From NCBI RefSeq assembly GCF_008124615.1, contig NZ_VNIB01000004.1:186001-250000 (forward strand): a stretch of DNA of 64,000 bases. Reading direction: 5' to 3'. The notes below the pieces were generated by a model. That model had not been told where the DNA came from. It searched no databases and saw only the letters and a program-made list of their open reading frames with translations. This stretch comes from Geothermobacter ehrlichii (lineage in GTDB: Bacteria; Desulfobacterota; Desulfuromonadia; Desulfuromonadales; Geothermobacteraceae). Of this stretch, positions 25,365-37,800 are shown piece by piece (the stretch's first letter is position 1; each line of letters begins with the position of its first letter). The translations under genes were made by a program, and so were the position numbers.

Positions 25365-26966
25365 ATGCGAACCTTTTTCGTCCTGATTCTAGCCTTGGCC
25401 ATCGCCCTGCCGGGCACGGTTCTTGGCGCTTCGGTAGACGAGTTGCAGAAAAAGATCGACCAGCTCTACGAAGAGATCGACTACCTGCAGGAGCAGATCG
25501 ACAAGAACACCATGCACGCCGCCACCGACCGGATCAGCTTCTACGGCGACCTGCGGGTCAAGGCGGACACCCTGCATTACCGGGATCTCACCAACGTCCA
25601 GCCGGCCTTTGTCAATGATTCCACCTCCGGCCTGCTGGTTCCCAACTTCAACACCGACGGAACCCTGAAGCGCAAGACCGACGATTTCGACAACGACCTG
25701 CTCTACACCACCCGGCTGCGACTCGGCATGAAGGCCAAGGTGTACAAGAACGTCAAGTTCCATGGCCGGCTGCTGATGTACAAGAACTGGGGCGACTCGA
25801 CCAATGTCAAGGTGTTCGATTCCTGGAACTCCTTCACCATGGACGGCACCAACAGCGGCAACACCACCAGCGACTACCTGCAGGTGGAACGCGCCTATTT
25901 CAGCTGGAACGACATCGGCGGCAGCAACTTCTATCTCTCCATCGGCCGCCGGCCCTCGACCTACGGACCGCCGGCCCACCTGCGCGAGAACGAGCTGCGC
26001 GGCGGCACGCCTTCCGGCCACCTGGTCAATTTCAACTTCGACGGCATGACCATCGGCTACAAACTGGGACGGGTGACCGGCGTCGAGGGGCAGGTGGTCC
26101 GCTTCTGCTACGGCCAGGGCTATGAATCGGAGTACGGCAACGGCGAGCTGTTCAACGAGATCGACCTGGAGGACACCCACCTGGGCGGCTTCAACATCGA
26201 CCTGCTCAACGACGGCACCAACTTCCTGCAGCTGACCCTGTTCGGGGCCAAGGATGTGACCGATGGTTTCAAGGGCGTCCTGGCGGTCCCCAGCAGCTTC
26301 CTGCCGGCCAGCTTCCAGTCCGCCATTTTCCCCGGTTTCAACCTGTTGACCCGGGTGCAGGCGACCCACAACATCGGTGACATGCTGCTCGGCGGTGTCG
26401 GCTACCTGCGCGAGGAGGACAGCGGCCTGAAATGGTTCGTCAGCCTGGGCTGGACCCGCACCGACCCCAACGGGGAAGCGGGCCTGTTCGGCGGCCTGAA
26501 CAAGGACGCCGAGCTGATCCCGGTCGACGCCAACGGCAACCCGGCAACCATCGGTGTCGACGCCGTTGCCTTCGCTCCGACCGGCCGCACCACCGACGAC
26601 AGCGCCGAGAACGGCTACTCGGTCTATCTCGGCGTGCAGATCCCGGCACCGATGGGCAAGCTCGGTGTCGAGTACAACTACGGCTCCAAGTACTGGCTGC
26701 CCTTCACCCAGGCGCAGGATGACGTCGTCGGCAGCAAGCTGGCCACCCGCGGTCATGTCGGCGAGGTCTACTACATTGTCGATGTCAACCCGAACATGTT
26801 CATCAAGGTTGCCGGACTCTACTACGACTACGAGTACACCGGCAGCGGCGCCCCGGTGGGCGAGCCGAAGAAAGTCGAGGACGTTCAGGCCGGCAAGGTC
26901 TACTCGATGCTGCCGGCGATCGACGAGGTCTGGGACCTCAACGCCTCGATCACCGTGCGGTTCTGA
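25365..26966 (+). CDS. DUF3373-type outer-membrane putative porin
   Basis: Outer-membrane beta-barrel protein (533 residues). A signal peptide (cleavage near residue 21, VLGA-SVDE) is followed by a short coiled coil (residues 24-48, heptads of Leu/Ile). Many alternating amphipathic strands rich in aromatic residues follow, ending in a C-terminal Phe (NASITVRF) typical of outer-membrane insertion. This matches the DUF3373 family, which in Geobacter-like bacteria is often found beside multiheme cytochromes. It lies in the same transcription unit as the monoheme cytochrome, with a GAGG ribosome binding site. A strong terminator lies just after it. Whether it is a substrate porin or scaffolds a cytochrome conduit is open. 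Confidence 0.85.
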   Translation: MRTFFVLILALAIALPGTVLGASVDELQKKIDQLYEEIDYLQEQIDKNTMHAATDRISFYGDLRVKADTLHYRDLTNVQPAFVNDSTSGLLVPNFNTDGTLKRKTDDFDNDLLYTTRLRLGMKAKVYKNVKFHGRLLMYKNWGDSTNVKVFDSWNSFTMDGTNSGNTTSDYLQVERAYFSWNDIGGSNFYLSIGRRPSTYGPPAHLRENELRGGTPSGHLVNFNFDGMTIGYKLGRVTGVEGQVVRFCYGQGYESEYGNGELFNEIDLEDTHLGGFNIDLLNDGTNFLQLTLFGAKDVTDGFKGVLAVPSSFLPASFQSAIFPGFNLLTRVQATHNIGDMLLGGVGYLREEDSGLKWFVSLGWTRTDPNGEAGLFGGLNKDAELIPVDANGNPATIGVDAVAFAPTGRTTDDSAENGYSVYLGVQIPAPMGKLGVEYNYGSKYWLPFTQAQDDVVGSKLATRGHVGEVYYIVDVNPNMFIKVAGLYYDYEYTGSGAPVGEPKKVEDVQAGKVYSMLPAIDEVWDLNASITVRF

Positions 26967-26980
26967 CCGGCAACCGGTGG

Positions 26981-27009
26981 AAAAAGGGGGGCGGCTTTCC
27001 CCCCTTTTT
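26981..27009 (+). terminator. Intrinsic terminator or attenuator between porin and octaheme cytochrome
   Basis: Perfect 11-bp stem aaaaagggggg/ccccccttttt with a 7-base loop, 15 bases after the porin stop. It should reduce readthrough into the octaheme gene, so stoichiometry in this module may be set here, or the octaheme gene has its own promoter in 27010-27055. Confidence 0.8.
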
Positions 27010-27071
27010 CCCCGGCACAATCATGCAAACATCCATATTGTTGAAACAAAAGACGACCAGGAGAAACCATC

Positions 27072-28457
27072 ATGCTGCGAAGACTTTTTCCCCTGCTGTT
27101 CACCCTGACCCTGGCCCTGCTGGCCACCGGCACGCATGCCGTGGCCGATGAAGACGCCCCGTCGCATGCCGCCTACATCAAGGGGCCGATCAACAGTGGA
27201 CCGGAAGCGACCAAGCAGTGCCTCAAGTGCCACAAGAAAGAGGCCGAGCACCTGATGAAGACGCCTCACTGGACCTGGCAGCGCGAGCAGGTCGTCAACG
27301 GCAAGAAGGTCAAGCTGGGCAAGATCAACGCCATCAACAACTTCTGCACCTCGACGCCGACCAACCGGGTGCACTGCAGCGAGTGCCACATCGGCTACGG
27401 CTGGCGGGACGAGAACTTCGACTTCTCCGATCAGAGCCGCATCGACTGCCTGGTCTGCCATGACACCACCGGCCGCTATCACAAGGACGGTGACAATGCC
27501 GGCGAAGTGAGGAAGGGCGTCGACATTCTCGAAATCGCGCGGAACGTCGGCAAGCCGAGCCGCTACAACTGCGGCGCCTGCCACTTCTTCGGCGGCGGCG
27601 GTGACGCCGTCAAGCACGGCGACCTCGATTCGTCGATGGAATTTCCGGACCGCGAACTCGACGTCCACATGTCGCCGGACGGGCTCGACTTTGCCTGCCA
27701 GACCTGCCATGTCACCGAGAACCACCAGATTCCCGGCGCCAACATGGCCACTTCGCCCGACGGCAAAAACGGCTTCGAGTGCACCAGCTGTCACGACAGC
27801 GCCCCGCATGAAGAATCGCGGCTGAATCGCCATACGGCAAGCGTCGCCTGTCAGACCTGCCACATTCCGGCCTTCGCCCGCGAGATGCCGACGCAGATGG
27901 ACTGGGACTGGTCGACGGCAGGCAGGGACACCGTCTCGGCCGAAGCCGGCATCAAGTACCGCAAGACCATGGGCACCCTGACCTACAAGAAGAACGTCAT
28001 CCCGACCTACGCCTGGTTCAACGGCAAGAGCGGCGTCTACCTGCGCGGCTCGAAGATCGACCCCGACAAGCCGACCAGACTGACCTGGCCGCTGGGTGAC
28101 ATCAACGACAAGAACGCCAAGATCTATCCGTTCAAGGTCCACACCGGCAAACAGATCTACGACACCGAGAACAAGATCTTCATCACCGCCCACGTCTACG
28201 GCGAAGACGGTTTCTGGTCGACCTTCGACTGGGACAAGGCCGCCAGAATCGGCATGGAATCGACGGGACTGCCCTACAGTGGCAAATACGGTTTCGCGCC
28301 GACCGAGATGTACTGGCGGATCGACCACCAGGTCGCTCCGAAAGAAGAGGCGCTGCAGTGCCTCGACTGTCATGGCGACAACGGCCGCCTGCCCTGGAAG
28401 GAGCTGGGCTACAAGGGCGATCCGATGGACAATCCGGATTACGCCCGCAACCACTGA
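27072..28457 (+). CDS. Octaheme c-type cytochrome, tetrathionate reductase (Otr) family
   Basis: Periplasmic multiheme enzyme (461 residues) with a signal peptide (cleavage near residue 25, HAVA). Eight CXXCH heme sites begin at residues 50, 102, 126, 167, 209, 237, 260 and about 438; the wide gap before the last one is typical of the Otr family. Shewanella Otr reduces tetrathionate, nitrite and hydroxylamine in vitro, with a lysine-ligated active heme; which substrate applies here is unknown. An extra Cys pair (FCTSTPTNRVHC) lies before the second heme. The ATG at 27072 has AGGAGA upstream. It follows the porin across a strong terminator. Confidence 0.92.
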   Translation: MLRRLFPLLFTLTLALLATGTHAVADEDAPSHAAYIKGPINSGPEATKQCLKCHKKEAEHLMKTPHWTWQREQVVNGKKVKLGKINAINNFCTSTPTNRVHCSECHIGYGWRDENFDFSDQSRIDCLVCHDTTGRYHKDGDNAGEVRKGVDILEIARNVGKPSRYNCGACHFFGGGGDAVKHGDLDSSMEFPDRELDVHMSPDGLDFACQTCHVTENHQIPGANMATSPDGKNGFECTSCHDSAPHEESRLNRHTASVACQTCHIPAFAREMPTQMDWDWSTAGRDTVSAEAGIKYRKTMGTLTYKKNVIPTYAWFNGKSGVYLRGSKIDPDKPTRLTWPLGDINDKNAKIYPFKVHTGKQIYDTENKIFITAHVYGEDGFWSTFDWDKAARIGMESTGLPYSGKYGFAPTEMYWRIDHQVAPKEEALQCLDCHGDNGRLPWKELGYKGDPMDNPDYARNH

Positions 28458-28466
28458 ACCGGCACC

Positions 28467-28495
28467 GCCGGGCCCCGCTGACCGCGGGGCCCGGC
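28467..28495 (+). terminator. GC hairpin after the octaheme cytochrome
   Basis: Perfect 12-bp stem gccgggccccgc/gcggggcccggc with a 5-base loop, 10 bases after the stop. No T run follows, so it may pause, stabilise or partly terminate. Confidence 0.6.
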
Positions 28496-28518
28496 AACCA
28501 TCCAAACAGGCTGAAAAG

Positions 28519-28986
28519 ATGGACCAGGCAAACGACCCCAACGGAACCGGCATCTCTCCCGCCGAATATCTTCGCGGCGCCCTGGCCAGCCGACACATCG
28601 TCAACACCAGCCGCCGCATCGACTGCGCCGGATGCAATCCGCCGACCGGCGAACTGCCCCTGCTGTACCTGACGGCTCCACGACAGGCCCTGACCAATAC
28701 GGTCTGTGAGCTTCGCCTGCGCATCGGCAAGACGACCGACGAACGATTCTCCGGCACCCTGCACCTGCGCGGCACAGGCAATATCCGCCACCGGGATTAC
28801 GAATTCTCGGCCCCCTTCGAGGTTGCCGACGACGAAACCGCCCTTTGCCTCGCCTTCCAGTGGCTCACCCCCGACTATCCGACCCTGATCGAGTGGGCAG
28901 CCTCTATCGAACCGGAAAAGAAGATGGGACTGACCCTGACCGACATCGCCCGCGTCATGGTCGTCAAACCGCAGACACCCCCCTGA
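28519..28986 (+). CDS. Hypothetical soluble protein, unknown
   Basis: I do not recognise a family. The 155-residue protein has no signal peptide or membrane helix. A helical N-terminus ([14 protein letters not shown]) is followed by a CAGC pair in [14 protein letters not shown], too short for a heme site, and then a mainly beta region (residues 50-140). The Cys pair could bind a metal. The ATG at 28519 has only a poor ribosome binding site. It follows the octaheme cytochrome by 61 bases across a hairpin. Third-position GC matches its neighbours. Confidence 0.65.
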   Translation: MDQANDPNGTGISPAEYLRGALASRHIVNTSRRIDCAGCNPPTGELPLLYLTAPRQALTNTVCELRLRIGKTTDERFSGTLHLRGTGNIRHRDYEFSAPFEVADDETALCLAFQWLTPDYPTLIEWAASIEPEKKMGLTLTDIARVMVVKPQTPP

Positions 28987-29074
28987 CCCCGAAATCCGGT
29001 TGCGAATCGATGCGGCAACGAATCGGATGGCTCTGACACGGCAACCGAACCCCGAAGGTGGATTTGGGAAGTTG

Positions 29075-29103
29075 TTGTCTTTTGCCGGCGGTCGATGTAT
29101 AAC
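29075..29103 (+). promoter_or_regulatory. Candidate sigma-70 promoter of tatA
   Basis: TTGTCT (29075-29080) and TATAAC (29098-29103, 5 of 6) with a 17-base spacer, 28 bases before the tatA start. Confidence 0.6.
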
Positions 29104-29131
29104 CATGGCATTCCATCGTAGGAGGAAGCAC

Positions 29132-29359
29132 ATGTTCGGACTCGGCACCCAGGAACTGATCATCATTCTCATCATCGTCCTGGTCATTTTCGGCGCCGGC
29201 AAGCTGCCGCAGGTGGGCGGCGCCCTCGGCAAGGGCATCCGCAACTTCAAGAAGGGGATGAATGACGACAGTGACGATCAGGACGCCCAGGAGCTCAAGC
29301 GCCTGGATGACAAGGATTCGGCGGACAAGGATACGAACGACAAACCGGGTCCCAACTGA
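29132..29359 (+). CDS. tatA: Twin-arginine translocase subunit TatA/TatE
   Basis: Small membrane protein (75 residues) of the Tat pathway that exports folded proteins. The layout is diagnostic: a short N-terminus MFGLGTQE, one transmembrane helix ([18 protein letters not shown]), the hinge Gly-Lys-Leu-Pro, an amphipathic helix ([11 protein letters not shown]) and a polar acidic tail. The ATG at 29132 has AGGAGGA eight bases upstream. It stands alone between its own promoter and a terminator; tatC is not in the window. Placement near the cytochrome module may be incidental. Confidence 0.92.
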   Translation: MFGLGTQELIIILIIVLVIFGAGKLPQVGGALGKGIRNFKKGMNDDSDDQDAQELKRLDDKDSADKDTNDKPGPN

Positions 29360-29381
29360 TTCGAAAGATGCATCACGACAC

Positions 29382-29420
29382 AAAAGCCCGCGCTGACAAG
29401 CGCGGGCTTTTGTTATTTTG
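29382..29420. terminator. Bidirectional intrinsic terminator
   Basis: Perfect 13-bp stem aaaagcccgcgct/agcgcgggctttt with a 4-base loop. It has T-rich sequence on the + side and A-rich on the other, and lies between the convergent tatA and OmpA-lipoprotein genes. Confidence 0.9.
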
Positions 29421-29435
29421 GAACCACATTGGATA

Positions 29436-30089
29436 TCAGCGGCGAATCGGTTCGATGCGAATCTCCACCCGCCGGTTGAGCTGACGGCCGCTTTCGGAAG
29501 CGTTGCTGGCGATCGGCCGGCTTTCACCGTAGCCGATGGTGCGGATACGCTCCGGATTGACGCCGTTGCCTACCAGGGCGTTCTTCACCACCTCGGCCCG
29601 CCGTTCGGACAGCCGCTGGTTGTACTCCTCGCTGCCGGTGCTGTCAGTATGGCCGGCGACCAGCAGGGTGGTCTGCGGATACTGGTTGAGCACCTTGGCC
29701 ACCCGGAACAGCTCGTCATGCGCCCCCGGCTTGAGCAGGGCCGAATCGACATCGAACAGCACGTCCGACTTGAAGGTCAGGGCCAGGGTATCGGCGTCGC
29801 GCCGGATGCTGGCGCCCTCGACCGTGGCCAACTCCTGGCGGAAAGCCGCCTCCTGGGCATCCATGTAGCTGCCGATCTGATATCCGGCCAGACCGCCCAC
29901 CAGGGCACCGATGCCGGCACCGATCAAGGTCGACTTGGTGTCACCGCCAATCGCCTGGCCGAGGCCGGCCCCGGCGGCGGCGCCAATGCCGGTCCCCCAG
30001 GCGGCACCCTTGCCCGCCTTGGTTTGCGGCTGTGCACAGCCGGCTACGATCAGGATGGATGCCATGAGTATCAACAGAATTGCGCGCAT
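29436..30089 (-). CDS. OmpA-family peptidoglycan-binding outer-membrane lipoprotein
   Basis: Envelope lipoprotein (217 residues). The lipobox LIVAGC puts the lipidated Cys at about residue 18. A Gly/Ala-rich glycine-zipper segment follows (residues 25-75, GTGIGAAAGAGLGQ and IGALVGGLAGYQIG), which may insert in membrane. The C-terminal OmpA domain (residues 100-217) holds VLFDVDSALLKPGA, the peptidoglycan-contacting AGHTDSTGSEEYNQRLSERRA and NRRVEI. Role: anchoring the outer membrane to the cell wall. The ATG at 30089 has GGAGGA eight bases upstream; the longer frame upstream lacks any signal and is rejected. Confidence 0.9.
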   Translation of the reverse strand: MRAILLILMASILIVAGCAQPQTKAGKGAAWGTGIGAAAGAGLGQAIGGDTKSTLIGAGIGALVGGLAGYQIGSYMDAQEAAFRQELATVEGASIRRDADTLALTFKSDVLFDVDSALLKPGAHDELFRVAKVLNQYPQTTLLVAGHTDSTGSEEYNQRLSERRAEVVKNALVGNGVNPERIRTIGYGESRPIASNASESGRQLNRRVEIRIEPIRR

Positions 30090-30151
30090 GTTCGAATTCC
30101 TCCGTATCGTCGTGGTCATCGGTCGCTTCGTGCTTGCGACCGGATGCCGTA

Positions 30152-30160
30152 ATCTTAGCA
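30152..30160 (-). promoter_or_regulatory. Candidate extended -10 promoter of the OmpA lipoprotein gene
   Basis: On the minus strand, TGCTAAGAT gives an extended -10 TG plus TAAGAT (4 of 6), about 60 bases upstream of the start. The -35 is weak. Confidence 0.35.
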
Positions 30161-30203
30161 CAGAATCCCCCGTGCCAGCGCACTTATTCGGCCGGAGCGC
30201 CCC

Positions 30204-30232
30204 TTGTCCCCGAAATGCGATCATGATATTTT
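30204..30232 (+). promoter_or_regulatory. Candidate promoter of the gatCAB operon
   Basis: TTGTCC (30204-30209) and TATTTT (30227-30232) are separated by 17 bases, with an extended -10 TG at 30224. It lies 54 bases upstream of gatC. Confidence 0.5.
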
Positions 30233-30286
30233 ACAGCACTTTCGTTGCACAGGGACAACCCCGCACCATCTCGCAAGGAGCTCCCC

Positions 30287-30574
30287 ATGAAAATCACCCG
30301 TGACCAGGTCGCTCAGGTCGCCCGTCTCGCCCGGCTGGAACTGGCCGGCGAGGAACTGGAACGCCTGACCGTGGACATGGAAGCCATTCTTTCCTATGTC
30401 GACAAGCTGAACGAACTCGACACCGACGGCATCGAGCCGACGTCCCACGCCGTCCCCGTCGACAACGCCTTCCGCCCGGACGAGGTCCGGCCGTCCATCG
30501 GCCTGGACAAGGCCCTGGCCAACGCGCCGCAGCGCGAGGAAGACTGTTTCGTCGTCCCAAGGGTCATCGAATAA
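30287..30574 (+). CDS. gatC: Aspartyl/glutamyl-tRNA amidotransferase subunit C
   Basis: Small subunit (95 residues) that stabilises GatA and tethers it to GatB. Family landmarks are VAQVARLARLELAGEE at the N-terminus, a central ILSYVDKLNELDTDG, and the C-terminal belt ending APQREEDCFVVPRVIE. The ATG at 30287 has AAGGAG seven bases upstream. It is first in gatC-gatA-gatB, followed by mtnA and glnE on the same strand. Confidence 0.95.
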   Translation: MKITRDQVAQVARLARLELAGEELERLTVDMEAILSYVDKLNELDTDGIEPTSHAVPVDNAFRPDEVRPSIGLDKALANAPQREEDCFVVPRVIE

Positions 30575-30660
30575 CGGCGGCCGACCGGGTCCGCGCCGCC
30601 GGGAACGCCACCCGTTCTCAAAACATGCAGACGAACATCCACTGAAAAGGTTGACACTCC

Positions 30661-32118
<1,458 letters not shown>

Positions 32119-32136
32119 CCGAACGGCAGAAAAGCA

Positions 32137-32213
32137 ACCACGAAGCCACGAAGACTGAAACCTGTCATTCCCTGGCATCTGATTTTCCTTCGGGCTCTTC
32201 GTGCCTTCGTGGT
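32137..32213. repeat. REP-like inverted repeat between gatA and gatB
   Basis: Arms accacgaagccacgaag (32137-32153) and cttcgtgccttcgtggt (32197-32213) pair 16 of 17 bases. Each arm is a short direct repeat of CACGAAG. Similar dispersed dyads are known in deltaproteobacterial intergenic regions. Inside an operon it could tune gatB expression or mRNA stability. Confidence 0.65.
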
Positions 32214-32254
32214 GTGATTGATATCGAAACAGAACAGTGTCGAAAGGCAACACC

Positions 32255-33691
32255 ATGTCCTCAATCTTCGAACCGGTCATCGGCCTGGAAGTCCATGTCC
32301 AGCTGACCACCAACAGCAAGATCTTCTGCGGCTGCTCCACCGCCTTCGGCAACACGCCCAACAGCCAGACCTGTCCGGTCTGCCTCGGCCTGCCGGGGGC
32401 CCTGCCGGTGCTCAACCGACAGGTGGTCGAGTACGCCATCCGCGCCGGCCTGGCCACCAACTGCCGGATCGCCGACAAATCGATCTTTGCCCGCAAGAAC
32501 TACTTCTACCCCGACCTGCCCAAGGGCTACCAGATCAGCCAGTACGAACGGCCCATCTGCGAGCATGGCTGGCTCGAGATCGAAACCGAAGGCGGTCCCA
32601 AGAAGATCGGCATCACCCGCATTCACATGGAAGAGGACGCCGGCAAGCTGCTCCATTCCGAGTCGGGCGAAGCGACCTCCCGCGTCGATCTCAACCGGGC
32701 CTGCACTCCGCTGCTCGAGATCGTCTCCGAACCGGACATGCGCAGCGCCGACGAGGCGGTCGCCTACCTGAAGCGGCTGCACGAAATCGTCGTCTACCTC
32801 GGTATCTGCGACGGCAACCTCGAAGAAGGCTCCTTCCGCTGCGACGCCAACGTCTCGGTGCGCCCCAGGGGACAGCAGGAATTCGGCACTCGCGCAGAGC
32901 TGAAGAACATCAATTCCTTCCGCTTCATCAAGGAGGCGATCGAGTACGAGATCGAGCGCCAGATCGAACTGATCGAGGACGGCGGCAAAGTGGTGCAGGA
33001 AACCCGCCTGTTCGACAGCGAGCGGGGCGTCACCCGCTCCATGCGCGGCAAGGAGGAGGCCCATGATTACCGCTACTTCCCCGATCCCGACCTGGTTCCC
33101 CTGACCATCGACCAGGCCTGGATCGACCGGGTGCGCGAGAGCCTGCCGGAACTGCCCGAGGCCAAGCGGCGTCGCTACCGCAGCGAGTTCGGCCTGCCGG
33201 AGTTCGATGCCGGCGTCCTCACCGCCGACCGCGGCATCGCCGAATATTTCGAGGCCTGCGTCGAACGGCACGGCAATCCGAAGACCTGCGCCAACTGGGT
33301 CATGGGCGAGGTCTTGCGCAACCTGAAGGAGAAAGAGGTCGCCATCGCCGAATGCCCGGTGACGCCGGAACTGCTCTGCGGCCTGCTCGACCGCATCGCC
33401 GACGGCACCATCTCCGGCAATATCGGCAAGAAGGTTTTCGAGGAGATCTGGAACAGCGGCAAGACCGCCGACGCCATCATCGAGGAAAAGGGGCTGAAAC
33501 AGGTCACCGACGCCGGCGCCATCGAGGCCATGGTCGACGAGGTGCTGGCCAACTGCCAGGCCCAGGTCGAACAGTACCGCGCCGGGCAGACCAAGGTGCT
33601 CGGCTTTCTGGTCGGCCAGGTGATGAAGGCCAGCAGGGGCAAGGCCAACCCGCAGCTGGTCAACGAGTTGTTGAGAAAGAAACTGGATTAA
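32255..33691 (+). CDS. gatB: Aspartyl/glutamyl-tRNA amidotransferase subunit B
   Basis: The kinase/tRNA-binding subunit (478 residues) that activates the misacylated tRNA. Landmarks are [17 protein letters not shown] at the N-terminus, the zinc-binding CGCST and CPVCLG pairs, the [16 protein letters not shown] core and the C-terminal YqeY-like helical domain. The ATG at 32255 has AAAGG nine bases upstream; a GTG at 32237 is in frame but less likely. It is separated from gatA by a REP-like dyad and followed by mtnA after 47 bases. Confidence 0.97.
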   Translation: MSSIFEPVIGLEVHVQLTTNSKIFCGCSTAFGNTPNSQTCPVCLGLPGALPVLNRQVVEYAIRAGLATNCRIADKSIFARKNYFYPDLPKGYQISQYERPICEHGWLEIETEGGPKKIGITRIHMEEDAGKLLHSESGEATSRVDLNRACTPLLEIVSEPDMRSADEAVAYLKRLHEIVVYLGICDGNLEEGSFRCDANVSVRPRGQQEFGTRAELKNINSFRFIKEAIEYEIERQIELIEDGGKVVQETRLFDSERGVTRSMRGKEEAHDYRYFPDPDLVPLTIDQAWIDRVRESLPELPEAKRRRYRSEFGLPEFDAGVLTADRGIAEYFEACVERHGNPKTCANWVMGEVLRNLKEKEVAIAECPVTPELLCGLLDRIADGTISGNIGKKVFEEIWNSGKTADAIIEEKGLKQVTDAGAIEAMVDEVLANCQAQVEQYRAGQTKVLGFLVGQVMKASRGKANPQLVNELLRKKLD

Positions 33692-33738
33692 CGGCCGAAG
33701 GGGTCAAGGGCTGACTCCTGAATACAAAGGTTATCATC

Positions 33739-34826
<1,088 letters not shown>

Positions 34827-34830
<4 letters not shown>

Positions 34831-37800
34831 CGGACAGGCGGCTCGGTCAGCAGCTGGCGGACGCCTGCGACCGGCACGACGACCAGGTTCTGGCCGACAT
34901 CGCCGCCGGTCTCGGCTACGCCGATCCCGGCAAGACCACGGCCAACCTGCTGCTGCTCAACGAGCTGCTGGCCGATGCGGATCTGCTGGCCTCGGTGCTG
35001 ACCGACGGAGCCGCCAGCGCCGACCCCGACCAGGCGCTGAACAATCTCGAACGCCTCGGCTGGTCGGTCGAGCGCGACCTGCTGCTCGAGGTGCTGGCCG
35101 ACGACCGGCGCCGGCGGCAGCTGCTCACCATCCTTGGCGCCTCGGCCCTCATGACCGGCATCCTCTGCCGCGCGGCCGACCATTTCCACCGGCTGTTCAT
35201 CGCCGGCGATCTCGACCAGGACTCAAACCGGGAACTGATGCTGCGTCAGCTGCGGCAGCAGATACCCGACGACACCGACTTCGCCACCCTGCAGCAACAG
35301 CTGCGCCGCTTCAAGTACCGGCAGATACTGCGCATCGGCGGCCGCGACCTGTGCGGCCTGGCCGATTTCGAAGCCACCGGCCGCGAGCTGGCCGACCTGG
35401 CCTCGGCCTGCCTGCAGCGCGCATACGAGATCTGTGACCGGCTGCTGCGCGCCGACTACGGTGCGCCGCTGCTGGCGGTCGAGGCGGATGCCTGCCCGCT
35501 GGAGGCCGAATTCACCGTCATCGGCATGGGCAAGCTCGGCGGCCGCGAACTGAACTTCTCCTCAGACATCGACCTGATCTACATCTACACTTCCGATCGC
35601 GGCCAGACCGCCGGTATCGACGACGGCCGCGGCGGCCGCCGCAACCGGATTGGTCTGCATGCGTATTTCTGCAAGCTCGGAGAATATATCAGCCGGGCCC
35701 TGGGGCAGGTCACGGCCGACGGCTTCGTCTTTCGCGTCGACCTCAACCTGCGCCCCGAAGGCAGCCGCGGCGAGCTGGCCAACTCCCTGCGCGGGGCCGA
35801 ACTCTATTACGAAAGCTGGGGGCAGAGCTGGGAACGGACGGCCATGCTCAAGGCCCGGCCGGTAGCCGGTTCCCTGGCGCTCGGCGACCAGTTCCTGAAG
35901 ATTCTCGAGCCCTTCGTCTACCGCCGCTACCTCGACTACAGCATGGTCGAGGACATGAAGGTGATGAAGCAGCGCATCGACCGGAGCCTGGTGCGCAGCG
36001 AAGAGGCGGAGCGCAACCTCAAGCTCGGCCGGGGCGGCATCCGCGAAATCGAATTCTTCATCCAGGCGCTGCAGGTGATTCACGCCGGCAAGAATCCGCG
36101 GCTGCGGGAGAAGAACAGCCTGCGCGCCCTGGACATGCTGCGCGAAGAAGGCCTGATCGACGCGAAGGACCACCGGACCCTGCGCCAGGCCTACATCTTT
36201 TTGCGCAACGCCGAACACCGGGTACAGATGGTGCAGGAGGGACAGATCCACAGCCTGCCGAAGCGGCCGGAGGAACTTCGCGCCCTGGCCCGCCGCTGCG
36301 GCTTCGACGAAACGGCGGCCTTTCTCGACGAACTTGATCGTCACCGACAGGCGGTAGCCGAGCTTTTCCACAGCCTTTTCCACAGCAGCGAGGAAAGGCT
36401 CGAAGAGGATGTCGATCCGGAAATCGCCGTCTTTCTCGACGCTGAAGCCGATCCCGACTATCTGAAAGACCTGCTGGAGGCCCGGGGATTCCGCAACCCG
36501 GACGCCGCCTACGACGCCATCCAGACCCTGCTGCACGGGCCGCCGCACAATCCCCTGTCGACCCGCTCCCGCCGGCATCTGCAGAAACTGGCGCCGCTTT
36601 TTCTGCGCGCCGTCTTCGACTCGCCGGAACCGGACATGGCCCTGGTCAATCTCGAACGGTTCGTGCTCGCCCTGCGCGCCCGCGCCACCTTCTTCTCCCT
36701 GCTGGTCGAAAACCGGCAGATCGTCAAGGTGCTCATCGACCTGTTCGCCACCAGCCAGTTTCTGTCGCGCATCTTCATCCAGAGTCCGCAGATCCTTGAC
36801 AGTCTGGTGACCCGCCCGCACCAGGCGGGAACCAAGTCGCTGGAGGACTTCCACCGGGAGCTGGGCGAGCAGCTGGCGCTGGTCGACAGCTACGAAGAGC
36901 GGCTCGATGTTCTGCGCCGCTTTCGCAAGGAAGAATTTCTGCGCATCGCCCTGGACGACATTCACGGCCAGGCCCTGCAGGGACAGACCGCCCGCCAGCT
37001 TTCCGACCTGGCGGAAGCCTGCCTCGAGGCGGCGGTCGACCTGGCGCGCCGGGAGCTGTTGCCGCGATACGGCCTGCCGTTGCGCGGGGACGGTCAGCCG
37101 GCCGGCTTCGCCGTGCTCGGCATGGGCAAGCTGGGCGGCCGCGAGCTGAACTACCACTCGGATCTCGACCTGATCTTCGTCTACGACGGGGACGGCGAAA
37201 CCGGACCGGCCGAGGAAACCGACCCGGAACGTTTCCGCCGACAGAGCAACCGGGAGTATTTCGCCCGCCTGGCTCAGCGCATCATCTCCGTCCTGACCCT
37301 GGTGACCACCGAGGGCAAGGTCTACGAAATCGATACCCGCCTGCGCCCTTCGGGCAACCAGGGCCCGCTGGTGACCAGCCTGGAAGCTTTTGAGCGCTAC
37401 CACCAGGAATCGGCGCAGCTCTGGGAACGACAGGCACTGACCAAGGCCCGGCCGATGGCCGGCCCGCCGGAGCTTCTGCGGCGTCTCGAACGGCTGGTGC
37501 ACCAGATCACCTACCAGCGGCCGCTGCCGCCGGACGCGATCGGCGAAATCCGCCGGCTGCGCAACCGGATGGAGGTCGAGATCGCCCGCGAGGACAGCAG
37601 CCACTTCAACATCAAGACCGGCCGCGGCGGCATGGTCGACGTCGAATTCCTCTGCCAGTACCTGCAGCTGAAACACGGCGGCAGGCATCCGGAACTGCGG
37701 ACCAGCAACACCCTTGAGGCCCTCAACGCCCTGGCCGGCCTGCAGCTCCTCTCCGCCGAAGAGCACGAGCATCTGATCCGGAGCTACAAGTTTCTGCGAC

